A stretch of DNA of 64,000 nt from an uncultured Granulosicoccus sp. (GCA_947492525.1 CANLNQ010000011.1:1-64000); one strand, 5' to 3'; shown: positions 1 through 9,475, counted from the first letter of the stretch. The notes: a model not told the origin generated them from the letters alone. Program-made: numbers and translations.

Positions 1-1356
1 GTCAGCTGCGCCGTGGTGATCGGTATGATCGCTCCTTCACCGACTGACGCGCCGTTGTTGATCGGCGCGGGCGCATCGTCGTCATTGGTGACCGCCATTG
101 CAAAGCTCTGGCCCGTCAGCTCCGTGGAGGCATCGGCCACCGTGAAGATCAGGTTGTCTGTCCAGTTTTCCTCGACGCCGACATGATTACCGAAGTCCTC
201 GTAGCTGATTCGTCCGGCAACCAGGTCCTGTTCGGTAAAGGTCGCCGTCGGTGAACCATCAACCCGGAAGGTCCCGATACTGCTGTCGATCGTGAAGGTG
301 TAGAGAATATCCGCCGGATCGGTATCCGGATCATTGGCTGTCAGCTGTGCCGTGGTGATCGGTACGATTGCTCCTTCACCAACCGAGGCCCCGTTGTTGA
401 TCGGCGCTGGCGCATCATCGTCGTTGGTCACCGCCACCGCAAAGCTCTGGCCCGTCAGCTCCGTGGTGGCATCGGCCACCGTGAAGCTCAGGTTGTCTGT
501 CCAGTTGTCTTCAACACCGACATGGTTGCCGAAGTCTTCGTAGCTGATCCGGTTATCGATCAAATCTTGCTCGGTAAATGTCGCGGTGGGCGAGCCGTCT
601 ATCCGGAAGGTCCCGATGCTGCTGTCGATCGTGAAGGTGTAGAGAATATCGGCCGGATCGGTATCCGGATCATTGGCCGTCAGCTGTGCCGTAGTGATCG
701 GTATGATCGCTCCTTCACCGACTGACGCGCCGTTGTTGATCGGCGCGGGCGCATCGTCGTCATTGGTGACCGCCATTGCAAAGCTCTGGCCCGTCAGCTC
801 CGTGGAGGCATCGGCCACCGTGAAGCTCAGGTTGTCCGTCCAGTTTTCCTCGACGCCGACATGATTACCAAAGTCTTCGTAGCTGATTCGTCCGGCAACC
901 AGGTCCTGTTCGGTAAAGGTCGCCGTCGGTGAACCATCAACCCGGAAGGTCCCGATACTGCTGTCGATCGTAAAGGTGTAGAGAATACCCGCCGGGTCGG
1001 TATCCGGATCATTGGCTGTCAGCTGCGCGGTGGTGATCGGTACGATTGCTCCTTCACCAACCGAGGCCCCGTTGTTGATCGGCGCTGGCGCATCATCGTC
1101 GTTAGTGACCGCCACCGCAAAGCTCTGGCCGGTCAACTCCGTGGTGGCATCCGCCACCGTGAAGCTCAGGTTGTCTGTCCAGTTTTCCTCGACGCCGACA
1201 TGATTACCGAAGTCTTCGTAGCTGATTCGTCCGGCAACCAGGTCCTGCTCGGTAAAGGTGCTGGTGGGCGAACCGTCGATCCGGAAGGTGCCGATACTGC
1301 TGTCGATCGTGAAGGTGTAGAGAATATCGGCCGGATCGGTATCCGGATCATTGGCC
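1..1356 (-). repeat. Four tandem 339-bp (113-codon) coding repeats
   Basis: Unit boundaries, marked by the same GTCAGCTG box, fall at 1, 340, 679, 1018 and 1357, an exact 339-bp period that keeps the reading frame. Units 1 and 3 share variants (for example GCCATTGCAAAG and GTGGAGGCATCG). Units 2 and 4 share others (GCCACCGCAAAG, GTGGTGGCATCG). The array continues past the left edge of the window. A more divergent unit lies at about 1357-1770. Confidence 0.95.
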
Positions 1357-4300
1357 GTCAGCTGTGCCGTGGTGATCGGTACGGTAGCTCCTTCACCGAC
1401 CGACGCGCCATTGTTGAGCGGCGCGGGTGCATCGTCGTCTCCATTGATGCCAAGAACAAAAACCTGATCCGAGATGGTCGAACTTCCGTCCGTCACCTCG
1501 AATGTGAATTGATCCTGCCAACTGGCTTCATAGCCAAGATGCTCTTGATTGTGGTAATACGTCACCAGACCATCATCAATATCCTTCTGGCTGAAACTCA
1601 GCACAGCGGTTCCATCGAGGCGGATAACACCTTCGATCGGTGACGTGGTAATGGTGTATATGAGCTCTTCCGGCAAATTGTCACCATCAATGAATGACAG
1701 CTTGTCACTGCCGATGACAGGCTCTTCACCTTCATCAAGAGTCAGCCCTGTATTGTTTTCCAATTCAGGTACTCGCTCGAAGGTCGACATGAACGCAATC
1801 GAATCCGCATTGCCCAGGCCATCGTGAACGACCTGCATGTCCTGCAGATCGTCATCGTAAGACAGGATGCGCCCATCCGCACCGGTTGCAATGAACACGC
1901 GGTCATCGAGCGAGTCATAGGCTATCCCCTCGACAGTTTCGGGTACAAAGATTGCCTCCGCAGCTGAAAAATCTGCGTTAACTACCGCCAGGATACCTTC
2001 ATCCGTTGTGGACTCGGAATCAACCCAATACAAACGACTGCCATCACCGTTCAGTACCAGCGCGCTTTCTTTACTGATATCTGATATCGCGTCGATCTCA
2101 AGGGTAAAACGATCATTGGTATTACGATCGTATATTTCCAACGCCGTCTCATTGATGAAAATACCAAGCGTCAATTGTTCTTCAAGCCAGTAGATTCGGC
2201 CGCTAGCTGCATCATATTCAACGTCTGTCGGCGATGATTCAATCTGTCTCAGAGCATCGTTCTCTGTTACAAAACTTCCATCGGATATATCAAACGTGAT
2301 GATTCTGTGATTCGCAAACGCGCGATCCGACATGAAAACCTCGCCCGCCGACAGGTTCAGGGCAAATCCATGTATATTTTCACTTGTATTGAAATGCGTC
2401 TGACTACCGCTACCGTCCAGTGCCACGCTGCGGAAATCGCCAGAACTCCCGATCCAGTAAACGCGCTGACTCTGTGCATCCACTTCCAGATCGATCACAT
2501 CGCCGATATTCGTAGCGATGGTCTGGATATAACTGCCATTGACATCTGATCGAAACAGTGAACCCTCGCCGTCGGTCCAGAAGAGCATCCCGGCAGAATC
2601 CGAAGACTCGTACGCACCGATATCCGGCAATTGATCGATGGCAAGCCCATTTGCGCCAGAAGATGCTGTGGTGGAAGCCCCTCGATTGATCAAGGGACTA
2701 CCCGCCAGCGTGGCATGAGTCTGTACCTTCCCGTTATTACTCGCCAAGGCCGCGAGCATCGGATCAGACCCGACAATGTCGGTATCCTGCAAGGTATTGT
2801 CCGATGGATTCTCGATGAAATTGAAACCCAGCGATATGAAAGCACCATCGACCTGTTGCTCTTCCTCATCGGCATTGAGGGATGTGTTGTCGGCGAGCAC
2901 CGAATTCCCCAGGAGTATCGCTTCGGAACCGCTCAGATACAAACCACCGGATTTCCCTTCGTCCGAGTTCTCCACGATCGTGCTGTTGCGGATCTGCATC
3001 GCTCGATTTGCATCTATGGCACCACCATCCTTGGCACTGTTGCCCGATATGGTGGTGTAATCCATCGATATATTGCTACCACTGGCACTGTGGTGAATGG
3101 CGCCACCTGTACCGTCTGCCACATTGTTGTTCAGTGTGACTCGTTCCAGCTCCACCACCGCCTGATTCTTGATTCCAGCGCCATCGCCATTACTTGTATT
3201 CCACGCGACAGTGGTATCGTAGGCCTTGAGCACACCGATATTGTAGATACCACCGCCACCACCGTCAGCGTGGTTATCTCGGATAGCGACCGAGTACAGC
3301 TCGACGGATGAATTCTCACTCACATACAGACCACCGCCGGAATTCGCCTCTTGCCCACCCGAAAGAGTCAGATCGAAAAATTTTATATTGGCGTTGGGCA
3401 GTACGTCCGCAACACGATCATCCACTTGCTGCTCGATGATCGTGCCACTTGCACTTCCACCGGTGACTTCGTAGTTCCCGATGAAGTCCAGGTCACCCAT
3501 CAAGGAATCGTCCTCTCCAGATTCACCGGCACCAAGGGTCAATGCATAGGTCGTGTCATCAGCCAACTCGATGACAGTGACGGAGGGATCGTTGTTTGCC
3601 ACAATCACGGCTTCGCGCAGGGATATCTCACCATCTGCGCCCAGATCATTCTGCAATGCGATCAAGCTGCTCAAGTCTGGCGCGTCCAGTACGTCAAGTT
3701 CGGTGGTCACGACCACGCTGAGCAGGCTTCCCTGCCAGTCCTGCATGATCGCATCATCCAGAACATCGGTATTCACCTCGCCGTGCTGCCATTCCAGATC
3801 CCAGTCACCGCCTCTGTCTGCATGGCCTGTCGTATCCTCACTGGCGGCAACATCGGCCTGTGTCAGCTCGGCAATACGGGACAGAAAAGTTTGCGTACTT
3901 TCATCGTCGGCCAGGGAACAGCCGTAGAGCAGTAGGTCAGCATCTTTTGACAATGCCTGTCCCCATGCAGACAACTCCTCCTCTACCGCATCGAGAGTAA
4001 CAGTATCTACCGTACTCGATCCTAAGGAAAATCCCTCGTTGGCCGAATGCGAGAAGATCATGACCGAGTCCAGTCCGGAATAACCCGACAGAACCTCAGT
4101 AACCTGTGCGATACCATCTTGCTCTGCGTCCACGGAATGTACGCTTATTCCCTGTTCCTGCAGCATGCTGGTCAAGGCCGCGACATCCGGCACATCGCTA
4201 TCGACAAATGCGATCGAGGAGATAGTGCTTCCGGCTGCGGTTTCAAGCTGCTCTGCCAGAGTCAATGCGGTCAGGTGATCTTCCTGCAAGGCGCTCTGAA

Positions 4301-4445
4301 GTTCATCACTGCTATCCAGAGCAACCGCAAGCCCCAGCGGGTGGTCGGCCGAATAGAGCAGGCGCTGCTCGAGCGGATCGATCAAGGTGGCAGATGCCTT
4401 CGAGCGGGTCGACTGTGTGCGAAAGGATTTGAACATCACCTGCAT
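1..4445 (-). CDS. Giant multidomain surface/adhesin protein (DUF4347, beta-helix, propeller, cadherin-like repeats), partial
   Basis: The frame is open for at least 1481 codons and leaves the window at base 1, so the C terminus is missing. An in-frame stop at 4446-4448 bounds the start, which is ATG at 4445 or ATG at 4436. In order I read: an LEPR-like motif LEQRLLYSA (about residues 24-32); a DUF4347 domain with its hallmark LLLYGCSLADD (about 168-178), ending near 236; a right-handed beta-helix opened by DGEISLREAV, with many GGGIYN / GGAIDA turns, closed by DIGAYE (about 250-613); a YWTD/LDL-receptor-B-like propeller with LFWTDGEGSLFRSD and RVYWIGSSG (about 615-890); then cadherin/CSPG-like repeats with TNDDDAPAPINNG, YTFTIDSSIGTFR and ISYEDFGNHVG. 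Family knowledge places DUF4347 proteins among very large secreted or surface proteins. Adhesion or biofilm function is inferred. Confidence 0.85.
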   Translation of the reverse strand, partial: MQVMFKSFRTQSTRSKASATLIDPLEQRLLYSADHPLGLAVALDSSDELQSALQEDHLTALTLAEQLETAAGSTISSIAFVDSDVPDVAALTSMLQEQGISVHSVDAEQDGIAQVTEVLSGYSGLDSVMIFSHSANEGFSLGSSTVDTVTLDAVEEELSAWGQALSKDADLLLYGCSLADDESTQTFLSRIAELTQADVAASEDTTGHADRGGDWDLEWQHGEVNTDVLDDAIMQDWQGSLLSVVVTTELDVLDAPDLSSLIALQNDLGADGEISLREAVIVANNDPSVTVIELADDTTYALTLGAGESGEDDSLMGDLDFIGNYEVTGGSASGTIIEQQVDDRVADVLPNANIKFFDLTLSGGQEANSGGGLYVSENSSVELYSVAIRDNHADGGGGGIYNIGVLKAYDTTVAWNTSNGDGAGIKNQAVVELERVTLNNNVADGTGGAIHHSASGSNISMDYTTISGNSAKDGGAIDANRAMQIRNSTIVENSDEGKSGGLYLSGSEAILLGNSVLADNTSLNADEEEQQVDGAFISLGFNFIENPSDNTLQDTDIVGSDPMLAALASNNGKVQTHATLAGSPLINRGASTTASSGANGLAIDQLPDIGAYESSDSAGMLFWTDGEGSLFRSDVNGSYIQTIATNIGDVIDLEVDAQSQRVYWIGSSGDFRSVALDGSGSQTHFNTSENIHGFALNLSAGEVFMSDRAFANHRIITFDISDGSFVTENDALRQIESSPTDVEYDAASGRIYWLEEQLTLGIFINETALEIYDRNTNDRFTLEIDAISDISKESALVLNGDGSRLYWVDSESTTDEGILAVVNADFSAAEAIFVPETVEGIAYDSLDDRVFIATGADGRILSYDDDLQDMQVVHDGLGNADSIAFMSTFERVPELENNTGLTLDEGEEPVIGSDKLSFIDGDNLPEELIYTITTSPIEGVIRLDGTAVLSFSQKDIDDGLVTYYHNQEHLGYEASWQDQFTFEVTDGSSTISDQVFVLGINGDDDAPAPLNNGASVGEGATVPITTAQLTANDPDTDPADILYTFTIDSSIGTFRIDGSPTSTFTEQDLVAGRISYEDFGNHVGVEENWTDNLSFTVADATTELTGQSFAVAVTNDDDAPAPINNGASVGEGAIVPITTAQLTANDPDTDPAGILYTFTIDSSIGTFRVDGSPTATFTEQDLVAGRISYEDFGNHVGVEENWTDNLSFTVADASTELTGQSFAMAVTNDDDAPAPINNGASVGEGAIIPITTAQLTANDPDTDPADILYTFTIDSSIGTFRIDGSPTATFTEQDLIDNRISYEDFGNHVGVEDNWTDNLSFTVADATTELTGQSFAVAVTNDDDAPAPINNGASVGEGAIVPITTAQLTANDPDTDPADILYTFTIDSSIGTFRVDGSPTATFTEQDLVAGRISYEDFGNHVGVEENWTDNLIFTVADASTELTGQSFAMAVTNDDDAPAPINNGASVGEGAIIPITTAQL

Positions 4446-4566
4446 TCAAGACATGGAAGGGCGCACCGTCCGCCATTGCAGGATGTGCTCCAAGTCTTTT
4501 CCGCAGCATGCCAGCGATCGGGAAACCGACGTATCGTATGCAGGAATTGAGAAGTCGTCGCGCTCT

Positions 4567-4590
4567 CTGGTCACCGGATAACCTGACCAG
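4567..4590. promoter_or_regulatory. Inverted repeat in divergent promoter gap (possible operator)
   Basis: CTGGTCA and TGACCAG (4567-4573 and 4584-4590) form a perfect 7-bp inverted repeat with a 10-bp spacer. It lies in the 243-bp gap between the start of the giant surface protein (minus) and the hydrolase (plus). A regulator binding site is inferred from position and symmetry only. Confidence 0.3.
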
Positions 4591-4688
4591 TTTGCCGATC
4601 TTGTTCGCTGAAATTTCTCATGTAATCATGGTTGTGTCATCAAAAAATGCGTGTAATAGTGGGTATTCACACCACGGAGAAATTCACC

Positions 4689-6050
4689 ATGCTATTCACT
4701 GGACGCCGTCGTCCGTTGGGCACACTTGCCTTGATGACAACCCTGATGTCGACATTGCTTGCCGCCCTGCCCGCACACTCCGAAAACAGAATTGATACCC
4801 AGCGACCCGATGCTCCCGAGCTGGCTGCTTATGGTAGTCATGAAGTCGGTACACGACCGCTGACGCTGACCAACCCTGATCAGATCAATGTACTGGCGCT
4901 CGATGCTTCCGTGGAAGCTCCCGACCCGCTCCCCACGTACGACCGAGAACTGGTGGTGCAGATGTGGTACCCCTCCTACCCGGGCGCCACCGGTAGCAAG
5001 ACACTGCGAGCCTTTCTCAGGGATCCAACCATAGAAGTGGACCTGCAGGGCCAGGCAACACTCTGGGCCGCGCCGGTGACCAACACAGAGCCCTTTCCTC
5101 TGGTCATCGTCTCGCATGGCTATCCCGGTAACCGTTTTCTGCTGTCCCATCTGGCAGAGAACATTGCATCCAAGGGTTATGTCGTTGCGTCCATCGATCA
5201 CACCGACTCCACCTATCGCACACAGGCCGCCTTTGGCTCGACGCTGCGCAACCGATCGCTTGACCAGATTTTCGTGCTCAATGAAATGGCACGCCTGAAT
5301 GCCGACCCGGCAAGCTTTCTTCATGGTCTGATCGACACCGATAACACAGCGGTCATCGGATACTCGATGGGGGGTTACGGCGCCGTCATCACCGCTGGCG
5401 GTGGTGTGACTGCTGCCTCTGTAGACTACGGTTTCAGTCCGCCCTACGGCACACTGGGCATTCACCTGAGCGGCAGCGATACGCACAACAATCTGCCAGA
5501 TCCTCGCATCAAGACCGCCATCGCCTTCGCCCCCTGGGGCAGGAACACCGGATTCTGGGATGCCGAATCACTCAAGGGTGTTCAGATTCCCATGCTCTTC
5601 GTGGCAGGGTCTGCGGATGATGTGTCACTCTACGAAGGTGGTGTGCGCGATATCTGGGAAGAATCTGTCAACATCGATCGAGCACTGCTGACATTCGAAA
5701 ACGCCAACCACAATGCAGCGGCTCCCTACCCGGCACCAGCTGAGAGCTATGCCGTCAGCAACATACTGGGCTACGCACCATTCGGACACTACGCCGATGC
5801 TGTCTGGGACACTGTCAGGATGAACAACATCGCCCAGCACTTTTCTACCGCCTGGCTGGACCGCTACCTGAAGAACGATGCCGACAAGCAGGCGTATCTG
5901 GAACTGATTCCTGATTCGAATGATGGCGTCTATGCCACTGGTGACGACGGCAGCTTCACGGACGAACACACCTACTGGAAAGGTTTCGAAGCGCGCTCTG
6001 CGAAGGGCCTGATGTTCGAATGGCTGAAGGCAGGCGAATCGGCCGAATAG
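4689..6050 (+). CDS. Secreted alpha/beta hydrolase (dienelactone-hydrolase / PAF-acetylhydrolase-like)
   Basis: The 453-residue product has a signal peptide (MLFTGRRRPLGTLALMTTLM, then a hydrophobic stretch ending LPAHS), so it is likely periplasmic or secreted. The nucleophile elbow is GYSMGG with the serine near residue 226. An oxyanion-side HGYPGNR lies upstream, and a plausible acid (FVAGSADD) and histidine (ENANHN) follow in the usual order. The start at 4689 is chosen because GGAG lies about 9 bases upstream and the signal peptide begins there; an in-frame ATG farther upstream adds a non-hydrophobic leader. The fold assignment is firm. The substrate is unknown; lipases, esterases and chlorophyllase-like enzymes share this layout. 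It stands alone between two oppositely oriented genes. Confidence 0.8.
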   Translation: MLFTGRRRPLGTLALMTTLMSTLLAALPAHSENRIDTQRPDAPELAAYGSHEVGTRPLTLTNPDQINVLALDASVEAPDPLPTYDRELVVQMWYPSYPGATGSKTLRAFLRDPTIEVDLQGQATLWAAPVTNTEPFPLVIVSHGYPGNRFLLSHLAENIASKGYVVASIDHTDSTYRTQAAFGSTLRNRSLDQIFVLNEMARLNADPASFLHGLIDTDNTAVIGYSMGGYGAVITAGGGVTAASVDYGFSPPYGTLGIHLSGSDTHNNLPDPRIKTAIAFAPWGRNTGFWDAESLKGVQIPMLFVAGSADDVSLYEGGVRDIWEESVNIDRALLTFENANHNAAAPYPAPAESYAVSNILGYAPFGHYADAVWDTVRMNNIAQHFSTAWLDRYLKNDADKQAYLELIPDSNDGVYATGDDGSFTDEHTYWKGFEARSAKGLMFEWLKAGESAE

Positions 6051-6065
6051 TCCCTCGCCGACATT

Positions 6066-6127
6066 TTCCGAACTCGTGGACAACACTGCAAAGGCTAACC
6101 TTGTGATCTGCAACCGCGAGTTCGGAA
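6066..6127. terminator. 11-bp inverted repeat in convergent gap, possible terminator
   Basis: TTCCGAACTCG at 6066-6076 pairs perfectly with CGAGTTCGGAA at 6117-6127. It lies between the stop of the hydrolase and the stop of the convergent GNAT gene. The loop is about 40 bases and there is no clear T-tract, so termination is only suggested by position. Confidence 0.35.
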
Positions 6128-6132
6128 CCCGG

Positions 6133-6630
6133 CTACTTCACCACGACATCGAACTCGAGTTCATGCCCTCGATGATCAACAAGCGTTCTTCGCAGGCGGA
6201 GAAAACCCTGCTGCTCGTAGAAGTGCAGCACCTCTGGTCGATGGATGGAGACATGAGCCATCAAGCGCTCACCCTTTGGCACCTCAAGAGCGTCGATCAG
6301 TCTGCGTCCGACCCCTTGATGGCGGTAAGCAGGCAGAACCTCCAGCATCGTGATCAGGGCCAGCCCCTGCATTGAACGGCTGACTGCCACCCCCACAGGA
6401 TTTGCCCCCACCATGGCCAATGGTACGAGTTGATCTTCTCGGGGGTACAACTCACCCGCCTCCAACAGTTCCGCGACCAGGGTCTGCGCGTGTGACTGGC
6501 CGATATACTCGGCATATTGACTGATCCATGACGTGCGCATGGCCTCGAGAAAAGCGGTATTGCAAGGCCAGGCAGCATTCACGATGCGCACCCCATTTTT
6601 CCATGGCGTATATCTCGTTGAACCAGTCAT
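6133..6630 (-). CDS. GNAT-family N-acetyltransferase
   Basis: The 165-residue protein has the length of a single GNAT domain. The acetyl-CoA pyrophosphate loop (motif A) is visible as YRHQGVGRRLIDAL after the strand ALITMLEVLP. The C-terminal FYEQQGFLRLRRTL is the usual beta-6/alpha-4 segment of the fold. GNAT enzymes move an acetyl group from acetyl-CoA to an amine on a small molecule, peptide or antibiotic; nothing here identifies the acceptor. The start is ATG at 6630, with a weak GAGAG upstream. It is convergent with the hydrolase gene and lies 71 bases downstream of the crotonase gene on the same strand, so the two could be co-transcribed. Confidence 0.8.
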   Translation of the reverse strand: MTGSTRYTPWKNGVRIVNAAWPCNTAFLEAMRTSWISQYAEYIGQSHAQTLVAELLEAGELYPREDQLVPLAMVGANPVGVAVSRSMQGLALITMLEVLPAYRHQGVGRRLIDALEVPKGERLMAHVSIHRPEVLHFYEQQGFLRLRRTLVDHRGHELEFDVVVK

Positions 6631-6701
6631 TCACGAAGGGCTCTCATAACTGCGTTTGCGCTCGCCCCGACCAACGTCAGTTCAGACCAATGTTCCCGAA
6701 T

Positions 6702-7592
6702 TCATGACAGAGAGATGTCATCATCGTCCAACGCCTGTTCCGGCAATGGCGTGAACTGACCCGCGCGCTTTTCCTGATTGGCTCTCATTGCCTCCAGAAT
6801 TTCGGACTGCTCGAGAAACGCTGCGTTCCAGACGGACACATAATCGAGCGTGTCGGCAACCGAATGGTCTCTGGCATGCAGAATCATCTGCTTGCAACCG
6901 TGAACCGCCATGGGCGCTTTCTGCGCGATCTGAAGGGCGATCTGCATGACCTCGTTGATCATTTCCGACTGACTGTCGAACAGGCGATTCACCAGACCGT
7001 ACTGCAATGCTTCGCTTGCCGAGAGCTTCCGTCCCGTGTATGCCAGCTCTCTGACCATGCCGTCGGGCATCAGTTTGCAGATACGCGGAAACGTTCCCAC
7101 ATCCGCCGTCATCGCCAGATTGGTTTCAAAGATCGTGAAGAAGGCATCCCGGGTGGCATAGCGCATGTCACAAGCGCTAACCAGATCCACACCGGCACCG
7201 ATGCACCCGCCCTGAACGGCCGCCAGCACCGGTATGCGCGCTTGCTCCAGTACAGTGAAGCTATGCTGCAGACGCTTGATGGTATCGCGTAGCCGTAGGG
7301 CTTTCTGCCGCTTGCGTATTGTCAGTTCAGATTCGTCCTGTACCGTGAATGCAGTATTGCTGCCTTCTGATCCAGCTGCACCAAACACCGACACGTCCAT
7401 ACCACTGCTGAAGTGAGGCCCGGTGGACGATAGAACCACAGCCCGCACATCGCCATCGGACTGAATCTGATCCATCATTGCTGGAAGCTCGCTCCAGAAC
7501 GACGGTATCATGCTGTTGCGCTTGTCAGCTCGCGATAACTGCAAGTGCGCTACCCGATCCTGAATGTCGAGATTGAAACACTCTGTGGTCAT
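6702..7592 (-). CDS. Crotonase superfamily protein, delta(3,5)-delta(2,4)-dienoyl-CoA isomerase-like
   Basis: The 296-residue product is full length for the enoyl-CoA hydratase/isomerase family. The oxyanion-hole segments are FSSGMDVSVF and QGGCIGAGVDL. Three acidic residues resemble those of dienoyl-CoA isomerase (ECH1): the D of SACDMRY, the E of FTIFETNL and the D of MTADVGTF. ECH1 shifts double bonds of 3,5-dienoyl-CoA during beta-oxidation of unsaturated fatty acids. ATG at 7592 is preceded by GGGGAAG, which fixes the start better than the in-frame TTG 15 bases upstream. A general enoyl-CoA hydratase remains possible, but the ADVGTFPR stretch favours the isomerase subgroup. Confidence 0.82.
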   Translation of the reverse strand: MTTECFNLDIQDRVAHLQLSRADKRNSMIPSFWSELPAMMDQIQSDGDVRAVVLSSTGPHFSSGMDVSVFGAAGSEGSNTAFTVQDESELTIRKRQKALRLRDTIKRLQHSFTVLEQARIPVLAAVQGGCIGAGVDLVSACDMRYATRDAFFTIFETNLAMTADVGTFPRICKLMPDGMVRELAYTGRKLSASEALQYGLVNRLFDSQSEMINEVMQIALQIAQKAPMAVHGCKQMILHARDHSVADTLDYVSVWNAAFLEQSEILEAMRANQEKRAGQFTPLPEQALDDDDISLS

Positions 7593-7745
7593 GTCACTTC
7601 CCCGCAAGCATTGGAAAAACCCACCGCCATTAATTCAATGCACGTCCAGACACGTGCACATCGGGTACCGACAAGCTGGTCAAGCCACGACTGCCACCCG
7701 GTTCACTCGTCCGGGATGCAAGCGTGCCATGACAGAGCCTGAATG

Positions 7746-8285
7746 TCAGGCCATGGCGCCGAAGTCACCCTTGTGAAACAGTAGCGGTTCACGCTCGGCA
7801 ACACAAGCTTTCAGCACCTGCCCGACGATGATGAGGTGATCCCCGCCCGGATGCACGGCTTCCCGTCGGCACTCCAGTGTCGCGGTACAACCGCTCAGTA
7901 CCGGTAATCCGATATCGCTCTCGTTCCAGGCAGTGGTGTCGAAGGCCAAGGGATCACGAGCGAAACTCAAGGCAACCGCGGCTTGTCCGGCACTCAGTAT
8001 ATTGACCGCGAAATGACTGGCTTCCCGAAAGTACGGACACCTTGCCGACCCCTTGTCCACCGACCACAGTATCAGCGCGGGATCCAGCGACACAGACGAA
8101 AAGCTGTTGACCGTCATGCCATAGGGACCATCGGGACTGTTGATGGTGATGACAGTCACTCCAGTCGCGAAGCGACCAAAGGCATGCCTCAGGTCCCGTG
8201 AGCTGCCGGCTTCATCCGTCCAGATGACATCCGTTGCAACCGCCGCCGGCTCGCAGGCAGCTTCCAGTCTTTGCACGGCTGACAT
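7746..8285 (-). CDS. FMN-dependent flavin reductase (DIM6/NTAB-like), reductase partner of the adjacent monooxygenase
   Basis: The 179-residue protein carries the flavin-reductase-like split-barrel signature: FGRFATGVTVITINSPDG, then GMTVNSFSSVSLDPALILWS and HFAVNILSAGQ, with a C-terminal GGDHLIIVGQV. Such proteins reduce free FMN or FAD with NAD(P)H and hand it to a flavin-dependent monooxygenase. The ATG at 8285 shares its A with the TGA stop of the upstream monooxygenase (TGATG), so translation is probably coupled and the pair works as a two-component monooxygenase. About 34 residues precede the domain, a little longer than usual. Confidence 0.88.
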   Translation of the reverse strand: MSAVQRLEAACEPAAVATDVIWTDEAGSSRDLRHAFGRFATGVTVITINSPDGPYGMTVNSFSSVSLDPALILWSVDKGSARCPYFREASHFAVNILSAGQAAVALSFARDPLAFDTTAWNESDIGLPVLSGCTATLECRREAVHPGGDHLIIVGQVLKACVAEREPLLFHKGDFGAMA

Positions 8286-9442
8286 CAGCGTCGCTCTCCT
8301 GCACCCAATGGTGTTGCGGGCGTCCCATCGGGTACCCGGCCATGCACCTGAGGCAATGAGCAGGTGTCCAGATGCGGCAGCACCAGCTTGCCGAAGTAGT
8401 CGCACTCGTCGAGATGCGGATAACCCGAGAATATGAAGGCACGAATACCCATCGCCTTGTATTCCTCGATGGCGGCGATGATCTGCTCGGCACTGCCAAC
8501 CAGAGCGGCACCGCAACCCGACCGTGCACGCCCGACGCCCGTCCACAGATTCGGTTCTATGTAGCCTTCATCGTCGGCTACGTCGCGATTCTTCGCCTGA
8601 TGCGCCACGCCCAGCGACGAGGCATCCAATGCTCGCTCTCGTATGTTCCTGCCTTGCTCATCATCGAGTCTGGATACCAGGGAGCGAGCATGTTCGCGGG
8701 CTTCCTCTTCGGTCTCGCGAACGATCATGTGTACCCGCAAACCATAATCGAGCACTCTGCCGTATTTCTCGGCACAGGCATTGACCGCCTTCATGCGCTC
8801 GGCCAGTTCTTCCTTCTTCTCCGGCCACATGAGATAGACGTCGCAATGCTCGCCGCACAGATCAAGGGCAGGCGGAGAATAGCCGCCGAAATACAACAAG
8901 GGGCCGCCGTTGGTCTGATAGGGACGTACCGGATCGGTTGTCAGCCCCGAGAAGTCATATATTTGACCCTTGTGATTGATCTCATCCTGTGTCCAGGCCT
9001 GCTTGAGGATTTCCACCACTTCACGAGAACGTTGGTAGCGATACGCACTGTCTTCCTTCTGCCCCGGAAAATCGGATGAAATGATATTGACTGTCAGGCG
9101 CCCCTGCAGCATGTGATCCAGTGTGGCCAGCGTGCGAGCCAGCATGATCGGCTGCATTTCTCCACAACGCACCGCTGCGAGCATGTTGATCGACTCGGTC
9201 AGTGGCGCGTTACCGGCGACGAAAGTCAAGGTGTCCTGCCCAACCTGATAGGATGACGGGCACAGGATATTGCGAAACCCCAGTTCGTCGGCGCGACGGA
9301 TGATGCGGGAGGTGTTTTCCCAACTGCTGCGGTACTGTCCATCGGGAACCCCGAGGAAGCGATAATCGTCGGAGCACAGGGGAGCAAACCAGGAAACTTC
9401 TGCGCCTTGCAGAGAAGCAGACTTGACGGGTACGACGCTCAT
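8285..9442 (-). CDS. LLM-class flavin-dependent monooxygenase (alkanesulfonate monooxygenase SsuD-like)
   Basis: The 385-residue protein matches the bacterial luciferase-like TIM barrel of the SsuD group in length and pattern: ADELGFRNILCPSSYQ near the N terminus, GRLTVNIISSDFPGQKEDSA, then GPLLYFGGYSPPALDL and the C-terminal GSAEQIIAAIEEYKAMGI. These enzymes use FMNH2 and O2, often to release sulfite from sulfonates, but also on sulfones, pyrimidines or other small molecules. ATG at 9442 is preceded by GAGG, which is better than the upstream in-frame ATG at 9481. No sulfonate ABC transporter is adjacent, so sulfonate use is inference. It forms an operon with the flavin reductase and faces a GntR regulator. 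Confidence 0.87.
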   Translation of the reverse strand: MSVVPVKSASLQGAEVSWFAPLCSDDYRFLGVPDGQYRSSWENTSRIIRRADELGFRNILCPSSYQVGQDTLTFVAGNAPLTESINMLAAVRCGEMQPIMLARTLATLDHMLQGRLTVNIISSDFPGQKEDSAYRYQRSREVVEILKQAWTQDEINHKGQIYDFSGLTTDPVRPYQTNGGPLLYFGGYSPPALDLCGEHCDVYLMWPEKKEELAERMKAVNACAEKYGRVLDYGLRVHMIVRETEEEAREHARSLVSRLDDEQGRNIRERALDASSLGVAHQAKNRDVADDEGYIEPNLWTGVGRARSGCGAALVGSAEQIIAAIEEYKAMGIRAFIFSGYPHLDECDYFGKLVLPHLDTCSLPQVHGRVPDGTPATPLGAGERR

Positions 9443-9475
9443 GGGAACAACCTCGAGGGACAATATCGACGAATG

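Noticed and set aside
1200..1643. Plus-strand frame of 147 codons inside the repeat array
   Set aside because: It is an antisense shadow of the repeated minus-strand surface protein; similar shadows recur with every repeat unit.
2631..3311. Plus-strand frame of 226 codons
   Set aside because: It is opposite the beta-helix part of the giant protein, whose frame is continuous and rich in family motifs; the antisense product has no recognisable features.
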